A stretch of DNA of 64,000 bases from Zantedeschia hybrid cultivar (taxonomy: Eukaryota > Streptophyta > Magnoliopsida > Alismatales > Araceae). The DNA is taken from contig JARZZO010000004.1 of NCBI GenBank assembly GCA_030544215.1, forward strand, positions 20,696,501-20,760,500, read 5' to 3'. Made by a program: the position numbers and the translations under genes. Each line of letters opens with the position of its first letter. The first letter of the stretch is position 1. Shown here piece after piece: positions 9,992 through 21,482 of this stretch. Below the pieces are notes generated by a model that saw nothing but the letters and a program-made list of their open reading frames with translations, searched no databases and was not told the DNA's origin.

Positions 9992-11353
9992 TCACCTTTG
10001 TACTTTAATACCCAAATTCTCAAGGTGACGCTCAAACACATTCTGAGACAACGGCTTCGTCAGTGGATCTACAATATTGTCGGTTAAAGAAACCCTTTTC
10101 ACTGCGGCATCTCCTCGAGCAATGATCTCCCTGATCAGATGAAAGTGCCTAAAGTGCTTCAATTTCTGATGAGACTGTGGCTCTTTCACTTGAGCTATCG
10201 CCCCATTATTATCACATAACCGTGGGACGGAATCAGAGATGCTCTCCACAACACCAAGGTCGCTGATGAATTTCTTCATCAAGACTGCTTCTTTGATGGC
10301 TTTAGCTGCAGTAATGTACTCAGCTTCAGTTGTCGAGTTTGTAGTGGTTTCTTGCTTGAAACTTTCCAGCTCACTGTCCCCCCGTTTAGCATAAATACAA
10401 ATCCGGATGTGGACTTGCTGTCATCCGAATTTGACTGAAAACTTGAGTTAGTTTATCCTCGCAACTTTAAGTCTCCTCCTCCATAAACTAAAAATATATC
10501 CTTAGTTCTTCTCGAATACTTAAGGATAAGTTTCACAGCCTTCTAGTACTCATCACTTAGATCCGCCTGATATCTGCTCGTAACACTTAGAGCATATGTT
10601 ACATCAGGTCTAGTACATAGCATGTCATATATAATGGAACCTATAGCTAATGCATAGGAGATTTTATCCATTGATGCCCTCTCTTCAAGGATCTTAGGGG
10701 ACTGACCTTTAGAGAGATAAATTTCATGTCTTATCGGTATGAGAGTTCTCAAAATTTTTCATGCCAAACCTTTTGACAATAGATTATATGTATATAGATT
10801 GGGTTAAAGTAAACATCTTCTTTGATCTATCTCTATAGATCCGTATTTCTAATACGTAAGATGCTTCTCCTAAATCCTTCATGAAGAAGTTTTTAGACAG
10901 TCATACCTTTACTAACGATATCATCCTTACATCATTTTCAATGAGTAGGATATCATCAACATAAATGATTAAGAAGGTGATTGTGCTCCCACTGATTAAT
11001 TTCTTATACACACATTGCTTATCTTCATTCTTAATGAATCTATAAGATTTAATCGTCTCATTAAACCTTATGTTCCAACTTCGGAAAATTTGCTTCAGTC
11101 CATAAATGGATCTTTGCAATTTACATACCATATGTGGAGACTCTTTGAAATTGAAACCCTTCGGTTGTATCATATACACCTCTTTCTTAAGGTTTCTATT
11201 AAGAAAGACTATCTTCACATCCATCTGTGAGATTTCATAATCATAATATACTGCAATGGCAAGAAATACTCTGATAGACCTAATCATGGCCACAGGTGAG
11301 AAGGTTTCGTTATAGTCAACATCTTGACTTTGACGATAATCCTTCGCTACCAA
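9992..11353 (-). pseudogene. Copia reverse transcriptase and RNase H (degenerate)
   Basis: The best-kept block (11353-10901) has the copia RT order: MVAKDYRQ start, NETFSPVA, SQMDVKIVFLN, KLQRSIYGLKQ and the catalytic YVDD box in IIYVDDILLIE (about 10950). It is followed by 10752-10543 (SPKILEERASMDKISYALAI; TRPDVTYAL) linking RT to RNase H, and 10282-9992 with the RNase H end (CDNNGAIAQVKEPQSHQKLK; then IVDPLTKPL). Frameshifts and stops separate the pieces; the AxTxEAEY RNase H region around 10300-10450 is out of frame. Confidence 0.85.
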
Positions 11354-11758
11354 CCTTGCCTTATAAGTCTTAATATGTCCATCCGCACCGATCTTTCTCT
11401 TAAAGATCCACTTGCATCTGATAGGTATTATACCCTCAGGTAAGTCTACTAATTCTAAATTTGGTTGGTGTACATAGACTGAATTTCAGAGTTCATGACT
11501 TCTCGCCATTTCCCAACGTCTAAACTATCAATGGCCTCTTAGTAAGTCTTGGATCATCATCCTTATTATAAGGTGTCTTAGAATCATTCCCACTGATATG
11601 TCCTACATATCTTTCGGGTTGTTTAGGCACTCTAATGAACCTACGAGGTACTTGTGTACGTGTTTGAATAGGTCAAAAATTGATGGTTCATCTGATGAAC
11701 CTGTGACAATTTGTGGGTCTGGAACTTCTTCTAGAGTTACTTTACTTCCACTGTCCTT

Positions 11759-13066
11759 TTAGATAATATAATCTTCTTCGAAGAAGATAGCTCCCCGGGT
11801 AACAAATACTTTTTGTTCGCCAGGATGATAAAAGTAGTAACCGTAGGTTTCCCTCGGATACCTTACAAATCTGCACTTGTTAGTTATAAACTCCAGTTTA
11901 TCTAAATCATATCTTTTAATATGAGCAGGACATCCCCAAACTTTAACATACTTAAGGTCTGGCTTCCTTCTTTTCCATATCTCATATGGAGTGGATTCGA
12001 CAGATTTATTGGGTACTTTATTCGAGATATACATAGCATAGCTAAGTGCATATCCCCATAGGGATAGTGGTAACTTAAACATGCTCATCATTGAATGCAC
12101 AATTTCTATCAATGTGTGACTCCTTCTTTCTGATACACCGTTCATCTAAACTGTATAAGGAGGTGTAAGCTGAAAGAGGATACCATTATCCTTTAGTTAA
12201 CGTGTGAACTCAGTACTTAAGTATTTCCCACCTCGATCTGATCGGATAGTTTTAATATTCTTTCCTATTTGTTTCTCCACTTCATTCTTAAATTTTTTGA
12301 ATTTATTAAAGGCTTCTAATTTGTACTTCATTAAGTACACAAAGCAATACTTTGAGAAATCATCAGTGAATGTAATGAAATAGGAGAAGCCATCAATGGC
12401 CTGGGTAGGCATGAGACCACACACATTAGAATGTATTAGTTCTAATATGTCTTTGGCTCTTTCTCCACTTCTAGTAAATAGAGATTTTGCCAATTTATCC
12501 ATTAAACCTGATTCACAAATTGCATATGATTCAAAATCAAATGGATCTAAATATCCATCTTTATACAATCTTAGAAATCTATTTTTTCTAATGTGGCCAA
12601 GCCTACAATGCTATAAGTAGGCTCTATTCACTTCACACTTGCTCTTCTTAAAAGCTCTATCGACATGAAGACTATCATAAGGCACATCTATCAAGTACAA
12701 TCCATTGACTAAAGAAGTAGAAGCAACTAATTTATTTTTAAAATAAATTAAACAATATTTGTTCTCAGTGAAAAGATTGTACCCAATATTATCTAAAAAA
12801 GAAATAGATATGATGTTCCTTATTATGCTAGGTACATAATACCAATCATCTAATGATAAAGAGTGTCTAGATGGTAGCTTGAGATTCACTATCCCTACAA
12901 CAATCACTGCAACTCTTACGCCATTACATAGCCTCAGTTCCACCTCGTCAGTCCTCAGCTTACGCCTTCTTATTAGCACATGTACGTCATTGTAGATATG
13001 AGAAACACATCTAGTATCTAATATCCATGATGTATAATCTTTAACTAACAAATTTACATTTATCAT
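11759..13066 (-). pseudogene. Copia protease and integrase (degenerate)
   Basis: 13066-12611 carries the protease start (SWILDTRCVSHI; the usual active-site D-T-G is D-T-R here, which would inactivate it). 12568-12197 is the integrase core: a SNVCGLMPT block, GFSYFITFTDDFSKY and IRSDRGGKY. 12145-11759 continues with MNGVSERRSHTLIEIVHSMM (E of the DDE triad), the GYALSYAMY...NKVPNKSVESTPYEIW block and the WGCPAHI motif. Stop codons and frameshifts break the frame around 12150-12190 and 12570-12610. The order AP-INT-RT-RH is diagnostic of copia. Confidence 0.85.
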
Positions 13067-13225
13067 ATAGATACTTGAAGTGTCTTGCTACTTCACTTTT
13101 CCTTGAGCCTTGTCTTTAAGGTATTCTTTGCAATTCCTCTTCTAGTGGCTCTTTTAATGATACTATAAGTAATCACCCTTTTTCACTCCTTTACCTTTGT
13201 CCTTCTTGACAATCTTTAGCTTTTC

Positions 13226-13904
13226 CTACTTTTTGCCCTTGCCTTTCTCAAAGGCTTGGATTGCCTTTCTCTTTTTGTTGGCCTTACCAACCATGACGGC
13301 TTGGGGCTTTTCCCTCACAAGGTTTCCCTCTACAGTTTTCAACATATTCAGTAACTCAGTCAGAAATGCTTGGATCTTGCTCATATTAAAATTAACAATG
13401 AATTGCGCTTTGTGGAAGAGAAGCAAGAACAAGGTTAGTACGCATCTATTTAGGAAGTGAGACCCCAAGAGCACACAACTTTTCAATTCATTCAATCATC
13501 TTCAGCACATGGGTCTATACTGAAGATCCCTCTACCATCTGAGTCTTAAACACATTCTTTTATATCTTATATCTTTCGATTATGCTTTGCGCAGTAAATA
13601 GCTCATTCAAATAGAGTATGATGAATCTTGCATCCATTTCTTTATGCTGCCTTTGCAACTCATTGCTCATCGAGGCAAGCATATAGTATTGGGTCATGGT
13701 GGAGTCTTCTTTCCATTTCTCATATGTTAAGATCTCCTCTTCAGAGACATCTAATGCCGATTCAGTAGGAGGATCATCATCTAGGACATAGGCAATTTTT
13801 TCAGACCTGAGAACAATCTTTAGATTCCTGAACCAGTCGAAGTAGTTAGGGCCTGTCAATTGATTGGCATCTAGTATGCCACGTAACGGGTTATGGTGCG
13901 ACAT
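13226..13904 (-). pseudogene. Copia gag (degenerate)
   Basis: 13904-13560 starts MSHHNPLRGILDANQLTGPN and contains FDWFRNLKIVLRSEKIAYVL, a classic start of TNT1-94-like copia gag, and runs about 114 residues before a stop. 13495-13226 continues out of frame (QAVMVGKANKKRKAIQAF), reaching the basic stretch before the zinc knuckle, whose Cys residues are no longer readable. The same gag start appears at 59905 and, badly decayed, at 38961. Confidence 0.85.
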
Positions 13905-14081
13905 TTTAATCTACAAGAGATAAAATTTGTAATTAGTAGATATTCAATTATTAATATTAAAACAAGATATGGACTTTCATCTAATTTTTCTCCCACTAAT
14001 TTTCGTCGGACTGTATAACCTTCAGATATACAGAACGGGAGACACTGACAATCTCGTAGCTGGGATCAGAATCTCTAAGAC

Positions 14082-14400
14082 TCATAATATGACCTTGGAG
14101 AAACACAAATCATATTATGATATAAGAGTAACTATCTCATGGTATTTGCAACTTCTCACAATATCTGATCGTACTTTGACTCCCAGGTCGGTAATGATTT
14201 TGGGAAAACACAATAAACCATTATTCCTAGTCTAAGATTTACCATCATTACATGACATAATGGATTAGGATGTAGCTCTTGGGGAAACGCAAGGATAGCT
14301 GCATCGTTCCTCTACCCAATCTCAAGGCATCATAATGTCATAGTTTTTAGTTCCTTCATCAGATGATGACCGATCTCGAGAAAACACATGAAACTATCAT
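14082..14400 (-). repeat. Stem-loop cluster in the copia leader, upstream of gag
   Basis: Hairpins at 14082-14120 (11-bp perfect arms CATAATATGA/TCATATTATG plus one more pair), 14190-14227 and 14269-14305 (GATGTAGCT/AGCTGCATC), and a weaker one near 14371-14400. Each encloses a related sequence, read on the minus strand as TTTGTGTTTCTCCAAGG or close variants. The same design occurs at 38559-38783 and 59399-59720. Confidence 0.7.
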
Positions 14401-15270
14401 TACTTAATCGAATCCAAAAAATTATAATGATAGAGAGCCACACAGTACATTCGCAATGACTTGCGCTCCGGCTTAAAATTTATAGTTGAAGGTTTTGTTT
14501 ATTTTAGTTTGATATCATCCTAGGTGATAGTATATAAATATATCACATATATTTATGATATATACCCTAGACATTTGATTCACAATCAAATAATAGCACG
14601 CATCACATACATGAAAGGATGTGGTCATAGATAGTACAGTAGTTTGACTTAAGCCATATAGTCAAACCCACTCACATTCAACATAACAATTACATTAAAT
14701 GGTCTGCAATCACATAGACAATATTCACTCCTTCAATAACCTTCCTGGTTGGAGTTGTGGATCGTCCTCACTCCGGTCACCATGGCCTCGATCAATTTAC
14801 AATTGAAATTAAAGATACAGTACCATAAATTTACAATTTGTAAATAAAAGAATGTCTTATGGCGAATACATAACAGGAGGGAGGTAGAATTACATTGGAA
14901 GAGTGAGAGGTACGCAGACCCCTATTTATTAACAATTAATAAATCATCCATCACATTCTACCAAGATCCACATACATACATCATTACATGAAGTACATCT
15001 ATTCATAAGTGCATATCCATGACCACGGTTTATTTTATTATCCATTCCACATATGGAAGAACTCATCACATGACTAAATAATTTTTTTTTAAAATAAATA
15101 ATTTTGATTTCAGAAAACAAAGGACCAACTAAAATTGGGTAATTAAATTTTCAAAAAATATTTTATTAGTTAAGCATGCAATTAAATCACATTTAAAAGC
15201 ATTAAATACACATCTTATATGCACACACTCCAAATTAATAATTTCTAGAATATTTCTTGCAAATTATAAT
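14401..15270. other. Copia leader, non-coding
   Basis: Non-coding leader of the minus-strand copia element. Segments match the leader at 58600-59050, for example GATCGTCCTCACTCC (14762) against the reverse complement near 59025. No gene seen. Confidence 0.6.
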
Positions 15271-17368
15271 TGAAAGGACTAAGGTTTCGGATTCAGTTAT
15301 CGGGTCGGTTTCGGTGTCGGACCCCTTGGTTTGGGCCCTTGTGGATATGGTGCATGGGCTTCTTATCTCGTCGAGCTTGTAAGACGCGATTTTGAATTAC
15401 GTCGGCCTAAGGGGGCCATTTAGAAGCCTTGTAGGTGTGTCGCGTGGGCGGGCGTTGGGGCGCATGTGTACTGCCCCGACCATGTCGTTTGAATGGTGTC
15501 CTGCAAGGATGACGCAATCCAGAGATCTGCCAGTGTACGACCCCGTCCTGTCGTCTGAATGGCGTCGTTTGAGAGTGATGCGATTTAGCGTGTTTTCAAT
15601 TTGACATCCCGAGTCTTCCCTCCTTTCTCTCATTCTCTCATTTCCTCTCTCTCTTCCCTCTCTCTGAATCTCTCTGACTCTCTCCTTCCTTTCCTCTTCC
15701 TCTTCCACCACTCCAATACCCTCCCACCTCTCACCACTACCACCACCATCTCCTCTGTGACACCTTGCTCTCTAGACGGCGATTGATGTCCCAATGGAGT
15801 GATGGCGTCCACAGTGGTATCGGCGGCGGCTTGCGGTGTAGCGGATCAGCGGCGAAGAGCTAGGAGGAGTTCAAGTAACCGGTAGGGTGACGATCCTTAC
15901 ATGTGATTTGTTTGATTTAAACTATGATTCCCGCTTTGGAGCATGTTATGGAGATGTGAGGATTTTGGATAGAATGAGCATATTTAGGGGGGTTTTGATG
16001 GAAATACTTATTTTTATGAAATGGGGATTGGTGTGTTTTCATTATAGTTATTTGGATTCTTCCCTACCTTTTCTATTTTGGCGTTTTGGGACGATTTGGG
16101 GAAGAAAATCCCATGTTGTGGCTTGGGGGAGGCCGAAGGGAATCCTGTTTCAGACGCTAAATGACGTCAGGACATGGTGAGGCGATTTGCAAATCGCGTC
16201 AACCATGGGCGACACGATTTAGGCCCAGGTGCCAAACGGTTTTCGGACGTTAAATGGCGTCGCAACCAGGTGACACCATTTAAATGTTATCGACCATAGG
16301 CGACATAAATTAGGCCCAAGTCCCTCATCTCCCGAGGTTAATTTATGTGGGAACCAGTTTTAGGACTTTGAATGACGTCGGCCATGGGTAACGCGATTCA
16401 AGCCGAGCCCCTTAATTTTCTGCATTTAGCATGTATGACTGTTATAAAAATGTTAAATAGATTCTTATATATTGTTAGACAATCATGTCAAATGCATGTT
16501 TTAAATCATACATCGGGGGCGGGGATTTCCATGTGACCGGATCGCATTGTGTTGTGTTTATGCAATCGTGGACCTAGAGTGATAGTTGTTAGCACTTGAC
16601 ACCCTATGTCGGTTTAGGAGTGACGCAGTATCGGTGTGGAAGTGACAAGGTGACGCCTAGTAGGCGAAGGTCACCTGGTGTACCTCGGGATAATAGTTAG
16701 TATTGGTGTGGGAGTGGTATACTTCGGAGTGTCACTCGTGGTTGGGAGGAGACAGAAACACCTAGAGCTATACAGGCCAGAGTAGCCAGCGTGCTATCCG
16801 AGGGGTTGTTGTTCTGCCCCAGCAGGTTTGTGTTTTCCCAATTAGCTTGGCAGTTTCTAGTGTGTTCCTTTTCAATGGACGTGTGATTTAATTATTGCTT
16901 TACTACGCTTATGTTGCCTATATTCTTGTGCTGTTGCGACTATGGGTGCGTGTGTGGGAGGTGGGGATCGAAGGATTCCTACTGAGTCCATTCTGGTGTG
17001 ACTCACCCCTGCGATTTTCAGGTGTACATTCTTAGCAAGCATAGCATTGTGGAGTTTTGTCTCGAGTTGCGCGCTAGCAGCCACTGTCTCGGGGTATGCC
17101 CCCGTCGTAGTTGTAGTTTCCTTTTTTAGGCCTATATGCATAATTACTTCTTTGCAGTTGGATTATGTAATTATTTGCTGAATCGAATCGAATTATAATA
17201 ATTTTTAATTCCTGCACCTTCTTTACAATTTAATGTTGTGTGGATTGTTTAGCTTAGTTTATCATTTATTTTCCAAACTTATTTGAGATCCTGGTTTGGT
17301 TCATATTTTAATGATTCGATATTCATTTAGTAATCGGATCCTTAATTATAGGGTGACGGGTCATTACA
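15271..17368 (+). repeat. Solo LTR, Tekay/Del type
   Basis: 2098 bp from TGAAAGGACTAAGG to GACGGGTCATTACA, matching the termini of the family (TGTAAGGACTGAGG ... GGCGGGTCGTTACA). Flanking pentamers ATAAT and AGAAT are one mismatch apart, consistent with an old target-site duplication. It splits the copia leader. No internal domain remains, so recombination between two LTRs probably removed it. Contains GGCGTCG/CGACGCC-type hairpin units. Confidence 0.8.
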
Positions 17369-17806
17369 AGAATGCTTCTAATAATCTAAAAATTAATCTA
17401 ACATTTAGATTAATTAATAATTAGCAATCTAGCAACTATACTATTAATTATTAATAGTTAATCTAACTCTTAGATCAGTCAATTATAGTTAATCATTAAT
17501 TTAACCCTTAAACTAATAATTAACACTAATTAATTAACAATATTTGTTAATAAAAATGATTTAAAATAATTTAAGTCTAAATTGAATAAATTAAATAAAA
17601 TTTTAATTTTCCAAAATAATTTTGAACATTTAAAATTAAAAGATAATTTTAATTCAATTGGGCCCAGGGTTTGTATGGGCCCTGATTGGCTCAGCCACTA
17701 GCCAAGCCAAGGCTTAGCCTAGTTGAACCTTGGGCTTGGGCCAAGGCTGAGCCCTGGGTTGGGACCATGGCCGATCCCAAGCCTAGTGCCTAGCTTGGAC
17801 CCAGGC
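17369..17806. other. Copia leader: AT-rich block passing into GC-rich block
   Basis: 17375-17655 is a run of TTAATTATTAA-type sequence with TCTAAC/TTAGAT repeats; from about 17655 it changes to GGGCCC/GCCAAGGC-rich DNA. The same switch occurs in the leaders at 36440-37900 and 57485-58570 in the other orientation. Confidence 0.65.
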
Positions 17807-19929
17807 TCTAAGGACTGAGGTTTCGGATCCGATTTTTGGGTTGATTTCGGTGTCGGACCCTTTGATTTGGGCCTTTGTGGGGCTGGGGCATGAGTTGTTT
17901 TTTGTGTCGAGCTTACGAGACGTGATTTTGAACGGCGTCGGCCTAGGGGGACGCCATTTAGGAGCTTTGCAGGGGTGTCGCGTAGGTGGGCATGGGAGCA
18001 CGTGTGTACGGCCCTAGTCATGTCATATGAATGGCAACTTACATGGACAATGTGATTCATACATCTGTCAGTCTACGACCCACGTCCTGTCATCTGAATA
18101 GCATCTTCTTAGAACGACGCGATTTAGGCTTGTTCGGCTTGACGCCCGAGCCTTCCCTCCTTTCTCTCATTTCTCTCTTTCCTTCTCTCTCTCCTCCCTC
18201 TCTCCGAATCCTCCGACACCCCCTTCCCCTTCTCTTTCTCTTCCTCTCCCCATTCCTCCTCTTCCTCCATTCCATCAACCTCCTATCCCTCACCACTACC
18301 ACCACCATCTCCTCCGCAGTGCATTGCTCTCAGGACGACAACCGACATCCCGGTGGAGTGACGGCGTCCACGGCGGTACCGGCAGCGACTCGTGGCATGA
18401 CGGTTCGACAACTAGGAGTAAGGAAGAGTTCAAGTAATCGGTAGGGTGACGATTTTCATTGTGTTTTGTTTAAAAATTATGTTTTTCCCACTTTGAAGCA
18501 TACGTTGTACGTAGAGGTTTTAGGTAGAAAAGCATATTTTAAAGGGTTTTTTTATGAAAATGAATATTTTTATGAAATGGGTTTTTGGTGATCATCGATT
18601 AGTAAACTTCTCTCCTTGTCTCTTTTGCATTTTTTAGTGTTTTAGGGGAGAAGAGGGACCCTCGGTTTCGCTCGGTGGAACGTAGTTTCGGATGTTAAAT
18701 GGCGTCGTGACCAGGTGACGCCATTTTAAATGATGTCGACCCAACTGACTTGGGTTGACATGATTTACGGCCCATTTTGCCGGTTCCCAAGGCCAATGTG
18801 GGATAAAGAGCTGAATAGCGTCGGCCATAGGTGACGCGATTCAGGTCAGTATCCCTGGTCCAAGTGGCTTAGCAAAAACTGAACAAGTTTAGGGGTCTTG
18901 AATGACGTCGGCCACGGGCGACACGATTTAAGACAGAACTCCATTAATTCATAGAATTAATATATGTTTACATTATTAGATAACCCGGTTAAATGCATGT
19001 TCGATACCGTACTTCGAGGACGAGGTTTCCACATGACCGGATCGCACTGTATTGTGTTTTGTACGATCGTGGACCTAGAGTGACAGTTGTTAGCGCTTAG
19101 ACACCCTGTGTCAGTGTGGGAGTGGTGGGGTGACGCCTGGTGAGAGGGTCACCTGGTGTACCCTGGGATATAGCTAGTACCGGTATGCGAGTAGTACAAT
19201 CGGAGTGTCACTCGTGGCTGGGAGGAGGCAGTGCCACCTAGAGTTAGATAGGCCGGAGTAGCCAGTGTGCTATCCGAGGGGTTGCTTCTTCGTCCCAGCG
19301 GGTCGATCTTTTTCTGCGTTCGGCTGCGTAGTTTTTGTGTTTCGTAGGAATGCTGGTTGTGAACTCCGGTGTTAAGTCGAGTGGTTTTAGAGTTATGCCT
19401 GTCGCATCTTCGAATGTGTGTGTTTCATATCGGAATGTGAAAATCTTTGGGAGTCGTGCCTACTGCTTTGCTTATTTAATTGACTATATTTGTGTTATTG
19501 CACTTGTGGGTGCGTGAGTGGGTGGTAGGGATCGGAGGATTCCTATTGAATCCATTTCGATGAGACTCACCCCTACGATTTTCAGGTGAGGGTTCCCGGC
19601 ATGCGTAGCGTGGAGGGTTTCGTCTCGGGTTGCGTGCCAGCAACCAACGTTCCGGGGTATGTCCCGATGTAGTTATTATTTTCTTTTTAGGCCTGTATGT
19701 TTAATTATTTCTTTTCAGTTGGAATATGTAATTATTTGCTGAGTTGAGTCGAATTGTAATAATTTTTAATTCCTGCACTTTCTTTACAATTCGATGTGAT
19801 GTGAAATGTTTAGCTTAATTTATCATTTATTTTCCAGACTTATCGAGATCCTGGCTTGGCTCCAGTTTTTTAATGATTTAGTATCATTTAATAATCTGAT
19901 CCCCGATTATAGGGTGGCGGGTCGTTACA
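17807..19929 (+). repeat. Solo LTR, Tekay/Del type, with CAGGC target-site duplication
   Basis: 2123 bp from TCTAAGGACTGAGG (first TG mutated to TC) to GGCGGGTCGTTACA. CAGGC occurs on both sides (17802-17806 and 19930-19934), proving a single insertion followed by LTR-LTR recombination. Inserted in the GC-rich part of the copia leader. Confidence 0.9.
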
Positions 19930-19934
19930 CAGGC

Positions 19935-20577
19935 GCCCCCTAAGGAGGCCGCCTGGTCCGAGCCGTCCCCGGGACAAGCTCAGACACTGGTCCGGGCCAA
20001 GCCCGGCCCTGGGGGTCGAGCCCCGCGCGGCTGGGAAACCCTAGCTGCGGGGTTCGCCCCCTCTGTCCCCTTGCCGGCTCCTTGCCTAGTAGGGAGCCAG
20101 GGGGCCTTCCAGTGGCAGTGTCGATGCCGGGCGGCCGCCGGTCTGGCCGGCGCTGTTTGGCCCACTGGCAATGTCACGGAGGGCGCCGGCCCCTTCCCCT
20201 TTTCGTTTTAAGACATCAGCCTGAGAGGAAGAAGAAGGGTGGAGCTCCGGCCAGTCATCGCTGACCAGCCCTCCCCGGTACCAATGGTGACCGGCGGTGT
20301 CCCTGGTCCAACCAGGACACCCGATCACCTTCCCCAACACTTGGGGATTCCCGTGAAGCCTCTGCAAAGAATTGTTCTTCATCCAACGAAGAACACAAAC
20401 AAAACTCCAGAAAAATTTAATTTTATAGAATTAAAAATAGGCTAATTATATGTGTTCATCGTATGAACACAGTTTGAACATAAAAATCGAATTATTGCAT
20501 GGAATATATTACAAGGAAAAAATTGATTTGGAGATTGAAACGGTGAAGAACACAGTGGAATTTGGCCCTAATACCAC
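19935..20577 (-). other. Copia leader (GC-rich part) and primer-binding site
   Basis: GC-rich leader down to about 20330, then leader next to the LTR. At 20565-20577 the minus strand reads TGGTATTAGGGCC, a two-mismatch version of the initiator tRNA-Met primer-binding site (TGGTATCAGAGCC) found intact at 45215 in copia element 2. Confidence 0.7.
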
Positions 20578-21110
20578 TGTAAGGATCTCGTGATGAGATT
20601 GAAGAGCACAGTAGAAATTAAAATAAACGATCTCGTGCCGTTTCAAAGAACAAAAATAAATATGCAATGAATAGATTTCACGTTATGCGGATTTGAACCC
20701 GCATGTGAGTGGTTCCGTCAGTGCGATACCGCAAGCTACCCAGATGCCCAGCCTCTAGCGGTATCCACACGATCTTCTCCGCGACGGATCGTCCTCACTT
20801 CCTCGTTCGGTACGGCATCCGCGCATCCCGTCTGGCTTCGCGTGATCCTCCGCGACATGCGGAGATGAATTTCGTCTAACGGGAAGTAGTGCTAGCGGGA
20901 GAAGGAGCAGAGGTCGGAAGGAGGCACCCTCTGAAGGGGGCGGCTAGAGAGAGGAGAGAGAAGGAGGCGGCTGCTAGAGTCAGAGTGCTTGGCCTCTGAC
21001 TTAGCAACGGTTCTTTTATATTAAGTGATTTCTAATCCTTTTGATCCTATATCAAGGAGATTGCGACAAATATTTCCCTATTTAATATCACAATCTTTTT
21101 AAACTATTTT
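20578..21110 (-). repeat. Truncated 5' LTR of the minus-strand copia element
   Basis: Starts at the LTR end next to the primer-binding site and is recognisable to about 21040-21110, including a minus-strand TTAATATAAAAGAACC promoter-like block (about 21005-21030) comparable with the GTTAGTATAAAAC block near 44771. The U3 half is missing; the outer boundary is approximate. Confidence 0.6.
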
Positions 21111-21482
21111 CACACTAAGCTTCTTTTATATTTTTTTTCAAGAATATGGGCTAATAATTACTATTTTGATGTAGTAATATAAGTTTCCTGTACATCTATC
21201 ACAGTTTAGTGGGTGCTTTTAGTTTGACCGACAGAAAAAAAAATAAAGGTAGTTTTCCATTCAATATCCCTCTTAAAACACTGGGTGTCCGAGAGAGGCG
21301 GGGCCCGTTGGGGAAGGTAGGCCCCACATTTGGGAACCCTCTCTCTCCTCTCCACCGAGACAAAAGTCAGCGTGGCCTTTGACAACGGGAGCCCCGCCCC
21401 CACCTTCCCCTGTCCTTCTTCCTCCTCTTCCTCTTCCTCTTCCGCGGCCAGCCACCCCGGCCCCGTCGACCCACCCTTCACT
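21111..21482. other. Upstream region of host gene 1
   Basis: Presumed promoter and 5' untranslated region. It includes a CCTCTTCCTCTTCC pyrimidine microsatellite (about 21421-21445). An open frame continues upstream of the chosen start, but its residues look like translated leader. Confidence 0.4.

Larger units (their letters stand above)
9166..21110 (-). mobile_element. Old degenerate Ty1/copia element (minus strand) carrying two solo LTRs
   Basis: On the minus strand: truncated 5' LTR (about 21110 to 20578), primer-binding site, a long leader, then gag, protease, integrase, reverse transcriptase and RNase H remnants (13904 to 9992), polypurine tract and truncated 3' LTR (9967 to about 9190). 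Two Tekay-type solo LTRs interrupt the leader. Every coding domain has frameshifts or stops. Leader, LTR and gag are recognisably related to the two plus-strand copia elements at 34485 and 43665, so all three belong to one family (TNT1-94-like copia). Confidence 0.85.

Noticed and set aside
15397..15812. Frames of 60-104 codons in CT-rich stretches of Tekay-type LTRs (also near 18031-18444, 29057-29447, 40168-40646, 61984-62421)
   Set aside because: All come from the same pyrimidine-rich LTR segment in different copies, with no conserved frame.
20680..20705. B-box-like GGTTCAAATCC on the minus strand in the old copia LTR
   Set aside because: It is part of the LTR palindrome seen at 45075-45091 in a form that no longer fits the B box, and no A box is near.
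21330..21482. Upstream extension of host gene 1 by 51 codons
   Set aside because: The residues look like translated leader (Ser/Pro run from the CT microsatellite), and the downstream Met gives a perfect N-myristoylation signal.
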